Assembly (NCBI GenBank): GCA_002448815.1
Contig: DKAJ01000009.1
Coordinates: 132,585 to 166,716 of the forward strand
Source of the DNA: Micavibrio sp. UBA6929
GTDB lineage: Bacteria; Pseudomonadota; Alphaproteobacteria; Micavibrionales; Micavibrionaceae
Direction: 5' to 3'
Length of the DNA stretch: 34,132 nucleotides
Position 1 is the first letter of the stretch. The number at the start of each line of letters is the position of its first letter. The notes beneath the pieces are model-generated. The model searched no databases. It had not been told where the DNA came from and saw only the letters and a program-made list of their open reading frames with translations. Below are positions 1 to 6,728 of the stretch, piece by piece. The translations under genes were made by a program, and so were the position numbers.

Positions 1-1127
1 GCTTCTTCATACCCAGTTGTACCGTTAATCTGCCCCGCCAGATAAAGACCGCTCAAAGCCTTTAGCTCAAGCGTAGCCTTAAGCGCGCGCGGGTCGACAT
101 AATCATATTCAATCGCATAACCATATTCCTCGATCTCAACATTTTCTAATCCCTTGATCGAGCGTATATACGCATCTTGCACCTCAATCGGCAAGGATGT
201 CGAAATGCCGTTTGGATACACCGTATCTGTATCCAAACCTTCAGGCTCTAAAAACACTTGATGGCGATCTTTATCCGCAAAACGTGTCACTTTATCTTCG
301 ATGGACGGACAATAGCGCGGCCCAAGCCCCGTAATATTGCCCGAATACATCGCCGATCGCCCAATATTATCTTGGATAATCTGATGCGTTTCTGGGTTTG
401 TATAGGTAATAAAGCATGAAATCTGGCGCGGCGTTATGCCCTCGCCCAAATCTGAAAAAGCACGCAGGGGCGTATCACCCGGCTGCTCATCACAAGCATC
501 CCAATCAATCGTCTTGCCGTTCAAACGCGCAGGCGTTCCTGTTTTCAGACGCCCCAGCGGTAAATCAAGAGATTCAAGCGTTTCTGCAAGCCCCACCGAA
601 GGCCCTTCACCAATCCGACCAGCTGGAATCATTTCTTCACCACGGTGAATAACCCCGCGCAAGAATGTGCCTGTTGTAATGACAACCGCCTTGGCACGCA
701 AAGTACGCCCATCCTCGGTCACAAGGCCTGCGCACACGCCATCTTCTATAATTAAATCATGGGCCGCGCCTTCGACTAAAGACAAATTATCATACGACCC
801 GAGCATATCTTGCATAGCCGCCTTATACAGCGCGCGATCCGTCTGCGCACGCGGGCCGCGCACTGCTGGGCCTTTTGAAGCATTTAAAAGGCGATACTGA
901 ATGCACGCCTGATCTGTTACGCGCGCCATAATCCCGTCAAGCGCATCAATTTCTTTGACAAGATGCCCTTTACCAAGCCCGCCAATCGCAGGGTTACACG
1001 ACATCGCGCCAATCGTATCAAGCTTATGCGTCAAGAGCGCGGTCTTTGCGCCCATGCGCGCAGCCGCAGCAGCCGATTCGCACCCAGCGTGACCTCCACC
1101 AATAACAATGACGTCAAAATCATTCAT
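1..1127 (-). CDS. mnmG: MnmG (GidA), tRNA uridine-34 carboxymethylaminomethyl modification enzyme, N-terminal part
   Basis: FAD-dependent partner of MnmE; together they add the carboxymethylaminomethyl group to U34 of certain tRNAs in the cytoplasm. The visible 375 residues begin MNDFDVIVIGGGHAGCESA, with the GGGHAG dinucleotide-binding loop, and continue through the family blocks SCNPAIGGLGKGHLVKEID, LKTGTPARL, ITYTN and GLGPRYCPSIEDKV, ending at GLYLAGQINGTTGYEEA. The family is usually about 620-630 residues, so the C-terminal 40% lies beyond the left edge. A second in-frame ATG four codons upstream (1139) is possible; 1127 is preferred because it gives the usual N-terminus, though neither start has a strong ribosome site. 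The gene reads left and is divergent from the unknown gene at 1290. Its partner mnmE lies nearby on the same strand. Identification is secure. Confidence 0.97.
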   Translation of the reverse strand, partial: MNDFDVIVIGGGHAGCESAAAAARMGAKTALLTHKLDTIGAMSCNPAIGGLGKGHLVKEIDALDGIMARVTDQACIQYRLLNASKGPAVRGPRAQTDRALYKAAMQDMLGSYDNLSLVEGAAHDLIIEDGVCAGLVTEDGRTLRAKAVVITTGTFLRGVIHRGEEMIPAGRIGEGPSVGLAETLESLDLPLGRLKTGTPARLNGKTIDWDACDEQPGDTPLRAFSDLGEGITPRQISCFITYTNPETHQIIQDNIGRSAMYSGNITGLGPRYCPSIEDKVTRFADKDRHQVFLEPEGLDTDTVYPNGISTSLPIEVQDAYIRSIKGLENVEIEEYGYAIEYDYVDPRALKATLELKALSGLYLAGQINGTTGYEE

Positions 1128-1289
1128 CTTAAAAACCATCGCGCCGCATAAATAAAACACAGCAATACATAAATTGATACTAAGGCGCGTTTATAACCCA
1201 ATTAACACGAAAATTACCAGAAATCTTTTGCATTACCCATATACTTTGCATAAGAATAAAAGAAAAATATAAAACAGGGACATAAAAAT

Positions 1290-1721
1290 ATGGACGATAA
1301 CTGCCAAAAACGCTTTCGCTTATTAGAAGCATGGGAACAAACATTTCCAGGTATCATTCCCGGTGAAAAAAGCCTTAATCACCCTCTTATCGACCAAATA
1401 GGACAGCCCTCTAAAGGTGAGATGCTCGCGCTATTTCTAGGAGCCGCGCTCAATCTACCGCGCGCAGAAATGGAAGAACTGAAACAAGACGCCGCAAAAA
1501 CTTTGCGCAAATGTCTCAGCGAAATTAACGATCCTACTGATCCACAGGCTCAAAACCTCAAAAATGTCCTCGAACAAAAAGATGACTGGATACGCAAAAT
1601 GCGCTTATACGTTAAGCAAGCTGGCGTGCTAAAAGAAACATCTGAACCCCTTGATGCCCTAACGGCGCACACAAGAACACAAGCAAGCGCACCAACCCAA
1701 AAGCCAGCAAACTACCTGTAG
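1290..1721 (+). CDS. Hypothetical protein, 143 residues
   Basis: I do not recognise the family. The protein is soluble-looking, with no signal peptide or membrane segment. It begins MDDNCQKRFRLLEAWEQTFP and appears largely helical, with a charged central part (residues about 60-110). The C-terminal 30 residues are rich in Thr, Ala and Gln and look disordered. A purine-rich sequence, CAGGGAC, lies about 9 bases before the ATG and could serve as ribosome site. The gene is divergent from mnmG and convergent with mnmE: its stop at 1719-1721 is only two bases from the mnmE stop. Such tight packing and a C-rich coding strand like that of its neighbours support a real gene. It interrupts the usual mnmE-mnmG adjacency. 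Function unknown. Confidence 0.75.
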   Translation: MDDNCQKRFRLLEAWEQTFPGIIPGEKSLNHPLIDQIGQPSKGEMLALFLGAALNLPRAEMEELKQDAAKTLRKCLSEINDPTDPQAQNLKNVLEQKDDWIRKMRLYVKQAGVLKETSEPLDALTAHTRTQASAPTQKPANYL

Positions 1722-1723
1722 CG

Positions 1724-3106
1724 CTATTTGCCAATACAAAAATCGCGGAAAATAACGTCCAGCAAGTCTTCTACATCAACGCGCCCTGTAATGCGCCCGA
1801 TATAGCGCACTGCCAAACGCAAATCTTCGGCCGCCAATTCAGGTAAGCGATTTTGCGCGCATGCCGCGACAATATGGCTTTGCGCTTGTTCTAATGCCGT
1901 GCGGTGACGTTGACGCGTCAGGGAAGGTGCCTCGCGCTGGCCAATCATTTTTTCTAAATGCTCAGACATCCGCGCAAGCAGCGTATCCAGCCCCTGACCG
2001 GACTTTACAGAAATAAAAATCGCATCCTTTGCGATGGCATCAGGCAAAACCAACCGATTGGACTCTTCAATTTTATTCACCACAACAAGGGTGCGCGCAT
2101 CACAAAGCGCAAGGCTATCCTCGTTCGCGTGCACCTCTGTGCCGTCAAAAACGACCATCTTCAAATCCGCGCCGCGCGCGCGATCTAATGCGCGTTTAAT
2201 GCCTTCGCTTTCAATAAGGTCCTGCGCATCATCGCTTTGTGCGATTTGCTCGGGCCGCAGACCTGCCGTATCGGCCATAATCACAGGATATCCGCCAACA
2301 TCAAGATGAACTTCGATAATATCGCGCGTTGTGCCCGCCATCGATGAAACAATGGCGACATCACGCTGCGCCAAGGCGTTGACCAAACTGGATTTCCCTG
2401 CATTGGGCGCGCCAATCACCGCCACGTGAATCCCATCGCGCAAACGCTCCCCACGGTTATTATCATCCAAATGATCGTCAATCGCGTCTGCTAATTGCGT
2501 TAATTGCGGCAAAAGTTGCGGCAAAATGCCCTCTGGCATGTCTTCATCGGGAAACTCTAAATCGGCCTCGACATGGGCAAGTGCGCGCTTAAGCTGATCC
2601 GTCCAATCTTCATACAAAGAAGATAACTGACCGTTCATTTGCGCCAAAGCCTGCGCACGCTGCATCTGTGTTTCCGCATGAATCAAATCTGCGACGGCCT
2701 CGGCCTCGGTCAAATCCATTTTGCCATGCTCGAACGCGCGGCGGGTAAATTCACCAGGTTCAGCCATGCGCGCGCCTTGCATCGATGCAAGCGCATCCAT
2801 CAAATCACGCAAAACTGCGGGCGATCCATGTGGCTGAATTTCAACAACATCTTCGCCGGTGAAACTGCTAGGCGCGGCAAAATAAAGCACCAGCGCCTGA
2901 TCCAGCAAAGTCCGACCAGATGGAATCTTTTCTTCATGTTCACGTGAATCATATAGATTGCACAAATACGCGCGGCGCGGCGTAAATTCACTGCGCCCTG
3001 TGAGAGCACAAAGCATGGGCAAAGCCTGCGCACCTGAAATGCGCACAACCGCAACCCCAGATCGTCCAGGCGGCGTCGCCAGTGCAAAAATCGTATCCGA
3101 TGACAT
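1724..3106 (-). CDS. mnmE: MnmE (TrmE), tRNA-modifying GTPase
   Basis: GTPase partner of MnmG in wobble-uridine modification of tRNA. The 460 residues are full length for the family. The N-terminal tetrahydrofolate-binding domain begins MSSDTIFALATPPGRSGVAV. The helical domain is interrupted by the G domain at about 225-380, with the P-loop GAPNAGKS (232-239), switch GTTRD (258-262), DTAG (279-282) and NKIE (344-347, where NKxD is more usual). The C-terminus is FCIGK, carrying the conserved cysteine of the family. The start codon overlaps the stop of the upstream 104-residue gene by one base (TAATG), so the two are very likely translationally coupled. In many alphaproteobacteria mnmE follows rho and precedes mnmG directly; here an unknown gene separates mnmE and mnmG, and rho is 17 kb away. 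Identification is secure. Confidence 0.98.
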   Translation of the reverse strand: MSSDTIFALATPPGRSGVAVVRISGAQALPMLCALTGRSEFTPRRAYLCNLYDSREHEEKIPSGRTLLDQALVLYFAAPSSFTGEDVVEIQPHGSPAVLRDLMDALASMQGARMAEPGEFTRRAFEHGKMDLTEAEAVADLIHAETQMQRAQALAQMNGQLSSLYEDWTDQLKRALAHVEADLEFPDEDMPEGILPQLLPQLTQLADAIDDHLDDNNRGERLRDGIHVAVIGAPNAGKSSLVNALAQRDVAIVSSMAGTTRDIIEVHLDVGGYPVIMADTAGLRPEQIAQSDDAQDLIESEGIKRALDRARGADLKMVVFDGTEVHANEDSLALCDARTLVVVNKIEESNRLVLPDAIAKDAIFISVKSGQGLDTLLARMSEHLEKMIGQREAPSLTRQRHRTALEQAQSHIVAACAQNRLPELAAEDLRLAVRYIGRITGRVDVEDLLDVIFRDFCIGK

Positions 3107-3420
3107 TATTTCTTGGCGGCGTTTTTCTCAGAAGACGAAGCTGAGCTTGAAGATTTAGACGAAGAGGATGATGCAGAAGGGCCCGTTTTATTCATGCCGC
3201 CCATCTGGTTCCAAAACATTTTTTGAACTTCGCCCCATCCCTGCATCGTTGCAGGCAGCCATGTTTTCAACATTGTCTCGGGGTCGAGTGAACGCATATT
3301 TTCACGCATCTGATTTTCCAGCTCTTTCATCAAAGCCTCTTGCATAGGCGCCACATCAGGCAATCCTAAAAATCGGCGCGCTTCATCAGGTGTGCATTCC
3401 ACGTCAAACGTAACTTTCAT
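3106..3420 (-). CDS. DUF6489-type small protein, 104 residues
   Basis: Small alphaproteobacterial protein of unknown function, resembling what I recall as DUF6489. The N-terminal 70 residues are the conserved part: MKVTFDVECTPDEARRFLGL, then a run on MQEALMKELENQM and a Trp-containing segment ending QKMFWNQMGG. The tail from about residue 80 is a low-complexity run of Ser, Lys and Ala ending EKNAAKK and is probably disordered. There is no signal peptide. A good ribosome site (AAGGAAG, about 8 bases before the ATG) supports the start. It is the first gene of a two-gene unit with mnmE, joined by a one-base overlap, and this neighbourhood suggests expression alongside MnmE. Its role is not known to me. 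Family assignment is from memory of the N-terminal pattern. Confidence 0.85.
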   Translation of the reverse strand: MKVTFDVECTPDEARRFLGLPDVAPMQEALMKELENQMRENMRSLDPETMLKTWLPATMQGWGEVQKMFWNQMGGMNKTGPSASSSSSKSSSSASSSEKNAAKK

Positions 3421-3510
3421 TGACTAAACTTCCTTAAATGTGAGTGCTAAGTCTTTGTTGTAAGGTCTTATGAATAAAAACACAATGAATTTAAATAGGG
3501 GCAGGCAAGC

Positions 3511-4230
3511 CTATTCGTTATAATGGCGCGTTTCATGTGCGTATTTCTGCGGCGCACGTTCATCAGGCACATCCGGCGCAGCGCCCAGATCTGCAAAAGA
3601 AACAAGCGCCAGCGCATCATCATCGGCGCCGCCCCACAAGCCTTGTTGGTCGCCTTGCTCTTTTTGATCAAAGGCCGTGGCTTGGCTGTCCTGCGGCGCA
3701 GAATCGCCAAATTCCTGATCAATCACTGCGCCAACCAATGGGAACACCGCGCCAAGCGGCCCCGTAAATGCCATTCCGCCAACCATTTGCGAGATCGGCT
3801 TAATCGTATCACCCGTGACCGAGCGATAAATCGACCCCACAACAGGAATATGCTGAAGCGGGTTAACCATATCCAATAAATCCAAAAAGCCAAAGGAATC
3901 CTCGGCAACCTCGCCGTCCTGCGCATTATCGCTGGCGCTGACCATATCAATTTGATCATCGGCGACTGCGCCCTCGGCGGCCAGCGCACGCGCAAAATCA
4001 GATGAGGCATCATCACCTTCAACACCAGACAAGCGATCTTGCACCGCCTGCATGGCAAGATTTGCCTCTTGAGCGCGCGGCACATTTTGCCACACGGCAA
4101 TGCGCCCCGCCGTCCGATCATTTTCGGCGTAGGTCAAGCGGCGCTGAAACGCCTTGCTTTCCAAGGCATTATCACGCGCAGCGTGCAAAATTCCTGACTG
4201 TGATGAGATATCCAAATTGTTATCCTTCAT
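3511..4230 (-). CDS. Hypothetical protein with NPLQHIPVVG-type motif, 239 residues
   Basis: Function unknown. The recognisable part is a hydrophobic block at about residues 135-190 containing LLDMVNPLQHIPVVGSIYRS, then VTGDTIKPISQMVGGMAFTG and PLGAVFPLVGAVID. I recall similar blocks in other alphaproteobacterial hypothetical proteins. The Gly/Ala-rich stretch after it may be membrane-associated. The N-terminal half is charged and the C-terminal 55 residues are acidic and Gln-rich, probably disordered. The reading frame stays open up to 4368, but the start at 4230 (MKDNNLDISS) is preferred because the longer form would overlap the divergent regulator gene and adds an unlikely N-terminus. No clear ribosome site precedes either start. 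It is divergent from the winged-helix gene at 4340, with 109 bases between them. Confidence 0.7.
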   Translation of the reverse strand: MKDNNLDISSQSGILHAARDNALESKAFQRRLTYAENDRTAGRIAVWQNVPRAQEANLAMQAVQDRLSGVEGDDASSDFARALAAEGAVADDQIDMVSASDNAQDGEVAEDSFGFLDLLDMVNPLQHIPVVGSIYRSVTGDTIKPISQMVGGMAFTGPLGAVFPLVGAVIDQEFGDSAPQDSQATAFDQKEQGDQQGLWGGADDDALALVSFADLGAAPDVPDERAPQKYAHETRHYNE

Positions 4231-4339
4231 CAAAAAATATCTAACGTCACCCAAGAAATTTGCAAAGATTATGCCAAAACCCGCGCCACGCCTTGAAATG
4301 TATTTGTCAGGCAGCGCAAAGCTTCTTATGATGTTCTTC

Positions 4340-4897
4340 ATGAACAGCATCTCAATCCACTGCGACAACGCGCCGCTGCGCCGTAATATTCAAGCACTTT
4401 TAATCCATTATGGATTTGATGCGCTGTGCCACATCACAGATAATCCTGATACGATCACGGATGATATGCCCTCAATTTGGATTGACCACCCAGCGCCCGA
4501 AACATTTAAACAGGCCCGTACCCTTGGCGCGCCCATGCGCATCGGCCACTTGTTTGATTGCATTGAAAACATCGCACGCGAAGTCCACGATAATCGCACC
4601 GTTACCATTGGCCCATATACGTTAAATGCATCCGAAAACTTCCTCAACCATGCCAAAGATAACGCGCCGCACATTACATTAACCGACACCGAAAAGCGTT
4701 TGCTCATTTTACTGGCCGAAAATAAAGGGCGCGCCATTGGACGCGAAGACCTGCTGCGTGAAATTTGGGGATACCGCCCCGATTTAGACACGCATACCGC
4801 CGAAACGCATATTTATCGCCTGCGTCAAAAAATCGAAGCTGATCCATCCAGTCCAAAAATCTTACTCACGAAAAATGATGGATATATGCTGGCATGA
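4340..4897 (+). CDS. Winged-helix (OmpR/PhoB-type) transcriptional regulator with a reduced N-terminal domain
   Basis: DNA-binding regulator of 185 residues. The C-terminal half (about 105-185) is a typical OmpR/PhoB effector domain: ITLTDTEKRLLILLAENKGR, then REDLLREIWGY, the recognition-helix region THTAETHIYRLRQKIE, and the wing KNDGYMLA. The N-terminal 85 residues begin MNSISIHCDNAPLRRNIQAL and loosely resemble a receiver domain. They are too short, and I see no phosphoacceptor Asp or Lys pattern, so phosphorylation control is doubtful. The frame is open from 4154, but the region before 4340 has no regulator-like sequence; MMFF at 4328 is an alternative start. No clear ribosome site is visible. 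The stop overlaps the start of the Smr-domain gene by four bases (ATGA), so the two are co-translated. Confidence 0.85.
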   Translation: MNSISIHCDNAPLRRNIQALLIHYGFDALCHITDNPDTITDDMPSIWIDHPAPETFKQARTLGAPMRIGHLFDCIENIAREVHDNRTVTIGPYTLNASENFLNHAKDNAPHITLTDTEKRLLILLAENKGRAIGREDLLREIWGYRPDLDTHTAETHIYRLRQKIEADPSSPKILLTKNDGYMLA

Positions 4898-5493
4898 GCA
4901 AAGATAAATCCAAAACGCCGCGCCTGAACAAAGAAGACATTAATCTTTGGAAGATAATCACTCGCGACGTCAAACGCCTAACCGGACGCGATTATATTGA
5001 CCCTGAAAAAGCGCAGCATAAACCCGCAGCACAGCTTAAAAAGCCTGTAACAACAGGGGCGAGGCCCTCTGCGCCGATTAAAAATGCTGCGCCTTCTGGC
5101 CTGCAAAAAAATATGGACAGGCGCACCGAAGACAGACTGCGCAAAGGCAAAATAAAACCCGAAGCACGCCTTGATTTACATGGCATGACCCAAACCCAAG
5201 CCCACGCGCAGCTCAATAGCTTTATTCAGCAAGCCTGGAAAACAAAGAAGCGCTGCGTTCTGATTATCACCGGCAAGGGAGAGCCGCGATTATCCCCCGA
5301 AAACCGCGCCAACGAAGATGCCGCCGATCAACACTGGACTGACAGCAAACCTGGCGTATTGCGCCGCCGCACGCCCGATTGGCTGGACGCGCCAATATTG
5401 CATCCTTATGTCTTAAAATATGTCACCGCACAGCCCAAAGACGGCGGAGCAGGGGCCTTATACGTGTATTTGCGCAAAAATAAAGAAACGTGA
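4894..5493 (+). CDS. Smr-domain protein (MutS2 C-terminal-like)
   Basis: Protein of 199 residues with a C-terminal Smr domain (about 90-195), a fold known for nuclease or nucleic-acid binding in MutS2 and related proteins. Diagnostic motifs are LDLHGMT (93-99) and the ITGKG loop (125-129), followed by GVLRRRTPDWL (154-164), HPYVLKY and GGAGALYVYLR. The first 90 residues are Lys/Pro-rich and probably a flexible basic linker. Stand-alone Smr proteins of this size are common in alphaproteobacteria. The start overlaps the regulator stop (ATGA at 4894-4897). It is convergent with the M23 peptidase gene: the two stop codons are directly adjacent at 5493/5494. The specific target in this organism is unknown. 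Confidence 0.92.
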   Translation: MSKDKSKTPRLNKEDINLWKIITRDVKRLTGRDYIDPEKAQHKPAAQLKKPVTTGARPSAPIKNAAPSGLQKNMDRRTEDRLRKGKIKPEARLDLHGMTQTQAHAQLNSFIQQAWKTKKRCVLIITGKGEPRLSPENRANEDAADQHWTDSKPGVLRRRTPDWLDAPILHPYVLKYVTAQPKDGGAGALYVYLRKNKET

Positions 5494-6534
5494 TTATTTC
5501 ACGTGAATCACGTCCTGAAACGTGTCCTGCGCGATAATATTGCCCTGATCATCACGGCGCGCAATCGTAACTTGCGCCTTATATTCACCAGCGTGCAGCT
5601 TATATAATTGCGTTTTGCGCCCTGCATAATAATAATTAGGCCGCTTTTTATTTTGCTGCATCGTGAAATCATACTGGTGAAATTTGTATCCATTAGGTCC
5701 TGTAATATAAATACGCACAACATCCCCTTCAACCGAGTGATATGTCGCAAACCAAAACACCATTGATGGCGCATCTAAGGGTATAAAGTCAGGTTTTTGA
5801 TATTCACCGCGCCGCAGCTTTGTAAAATCAGGGACATCAATATCAAAACCACTATCAAAAACGGTAAAGGGCGCATATTCAATCGGGTCTGACCACAGGC
5901 TTTGCTGATGCAAATTACATCCTGTTTCCTTAACCAAACCCGTATAGGGGTCAATATATTGTCCCTTTTTTAACAAGGCAAAATGCAAATGAGGAAACTC
6001 GGAATATCCAGACTCACCCACCTGCGCCAGCACATCACCTGCATTCACGTGCTGATCAGGTTTCACAACAATGGAATTATTCTTTAAATGACAATAAAGA
6101 CTTTGCCAGCCATCTTCATGCTCGACCAGAACGCCATTACCGCATTCTTTACCAGACTTTTTAATAGCTTCGAATTCATCTTCAGTTTTAATGGCATCGC
6201 TTTCACCATTGCGCACGCGTAAAACTTTCCCAGCGCGCGCAGCCAGCACATTCACCCCGCGCTGCATATCACGGCGGTTCACAACCGCAAAATCTGTGCC
6301 CTTATGGCCATCATATGTCTTGCGGCCGCATTCAAAATCCGCATGGCCATCACCGCCTTGCTGATCGACATAGTTCACCGCAAAGCAATCAACATTCAAA
6401 TCACACGCCACAGGAAAATCAAACGTAACGGGGCCAACATGGCTCATACCACCTTGATCCTCTGACGCTTCTTGCGCCAAAGCCACGCCATACGTCAAAA
6501 AAATCACTGTCAAAAAAGTCAAAGCTAAACGCAT
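5494..6534 (-). CDS. Secreted M23-family (LytM-type) metallopeptidase
   Basis: Predicted exported peptidase of 346 residues, likely acting on peptidoglycan cross-links. A signal peptide is clear: MRLALTFLTVIFLTYGVALA followed by QEASED. The zinc-binding pattern of the family is present: H77 and D81 in GHKGTDF, and the HxH motif in HLHFAL (H182, H184), with H149 in YCHL as a probable catalytic His. An insertion at about 108-132 within the fold is unusually charged. After the domain, residues 205-346 form a beta-rich tail ending DTFQDVIHVK that may be an Ig-like or binding domain. The start at 6534 is chosen because GGGGT lies about 4 bases upstream and it places the signal peptide at the N-terminus; in-frame ATGs at 6561 and 6660 would bury it. 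It is divergent from the RTX gene across 194 bases. Confidence 0.92.
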   Translation of the reverse strand: MRLALTFLTVIFLTYGVALAQEASEDQGGMSHVGPVTFDFPVACDLNVDCFAVNYVDQQGGDGHADFECGRKTYDGHKGTDFAVVNRRDMQRGVNVLAARAGKVLRVRNGESDAIKTEDEFEAIKKSGKECGNGVLVEHEDGWQSLYCHLKNNSIVVKPDQHVNAGDVLAQVGESGYSEFPHLHFALLKKGQYIDPYTGLVKETGCNLHQQSLWSDPIEYAPFTVFDSGFDIDVPDFTKLRRGEYQKPDFIPLDAPSMVFWFATYHSVEGDVVRIYITGPNGYKFHQYDFTMQQNKKRPNYYYAGRKTQLYKLHAGEYKAQVTIARRDDQGNIIAQDTFQDVIHVK

Positions 6535-6676
6535 AACTACCCCATAACACTCTTTTTTCATCCTAACATACGCGGCCAAGTTGGCACAATCCTTGCGTTT
6601 TACAAAACTATGAAACAATATTTTATTAAATGTTGAAGTGTGATATGATGAAAGTGTCATATCTTAATAGATCATT

Positions 6677-6689
6677 AACTATAATAGTT
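6677..6689. promoter_or_regulatory. Inverted repeat containing a perfect -10 hexamer, upstream of the RTX gene
   Basis: AACTAT-A-ATAGTT is a perfect 13-base dyad whose centre contains TATAAT (6680-6685), the sigma-70 -10 consensus. It lies 40 bases before the RTX start. No convincing -35 element sits 16-18 bases upstream, so it may be an activator-dependent promoter or an operator. The whole 194-base divergent region is AT-rich. Confidence 0.35.
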
Positions 6690-6728
6690 TAGTTTCATAC
6701 CTATAAACCTTATATTTTAAACAAGCCC

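Noticed and set aside
416..1151. Several plus-strand open frames of 62-78 residues
   Set aside because: They lie inside mnmG on the opposite strand, have no family features and no ribosome sites. They are shadows of the real gene.
3471..3530. Possible hairpin AATAGG/CCTATT near the end of the NPLQHIPVVG gene
   Set aside because: Short stem with a 10-base loop overlapping the coding end and no T-run on either strand. Not supported as a terminator.
3723..4121. 132-residue minus-strand open frame
   Set aside because: It overlaps the NPLQHIPVVG protein in another frame and its Arg/Trp-rich translation looks like a frame shadow.
4154..4339. N-terminal extension of the winged-helix regulator
   Set aside because: It would overlap the start of the divergent gene and has no regulator-like sequence. 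An internal start near 4340 is preferred.
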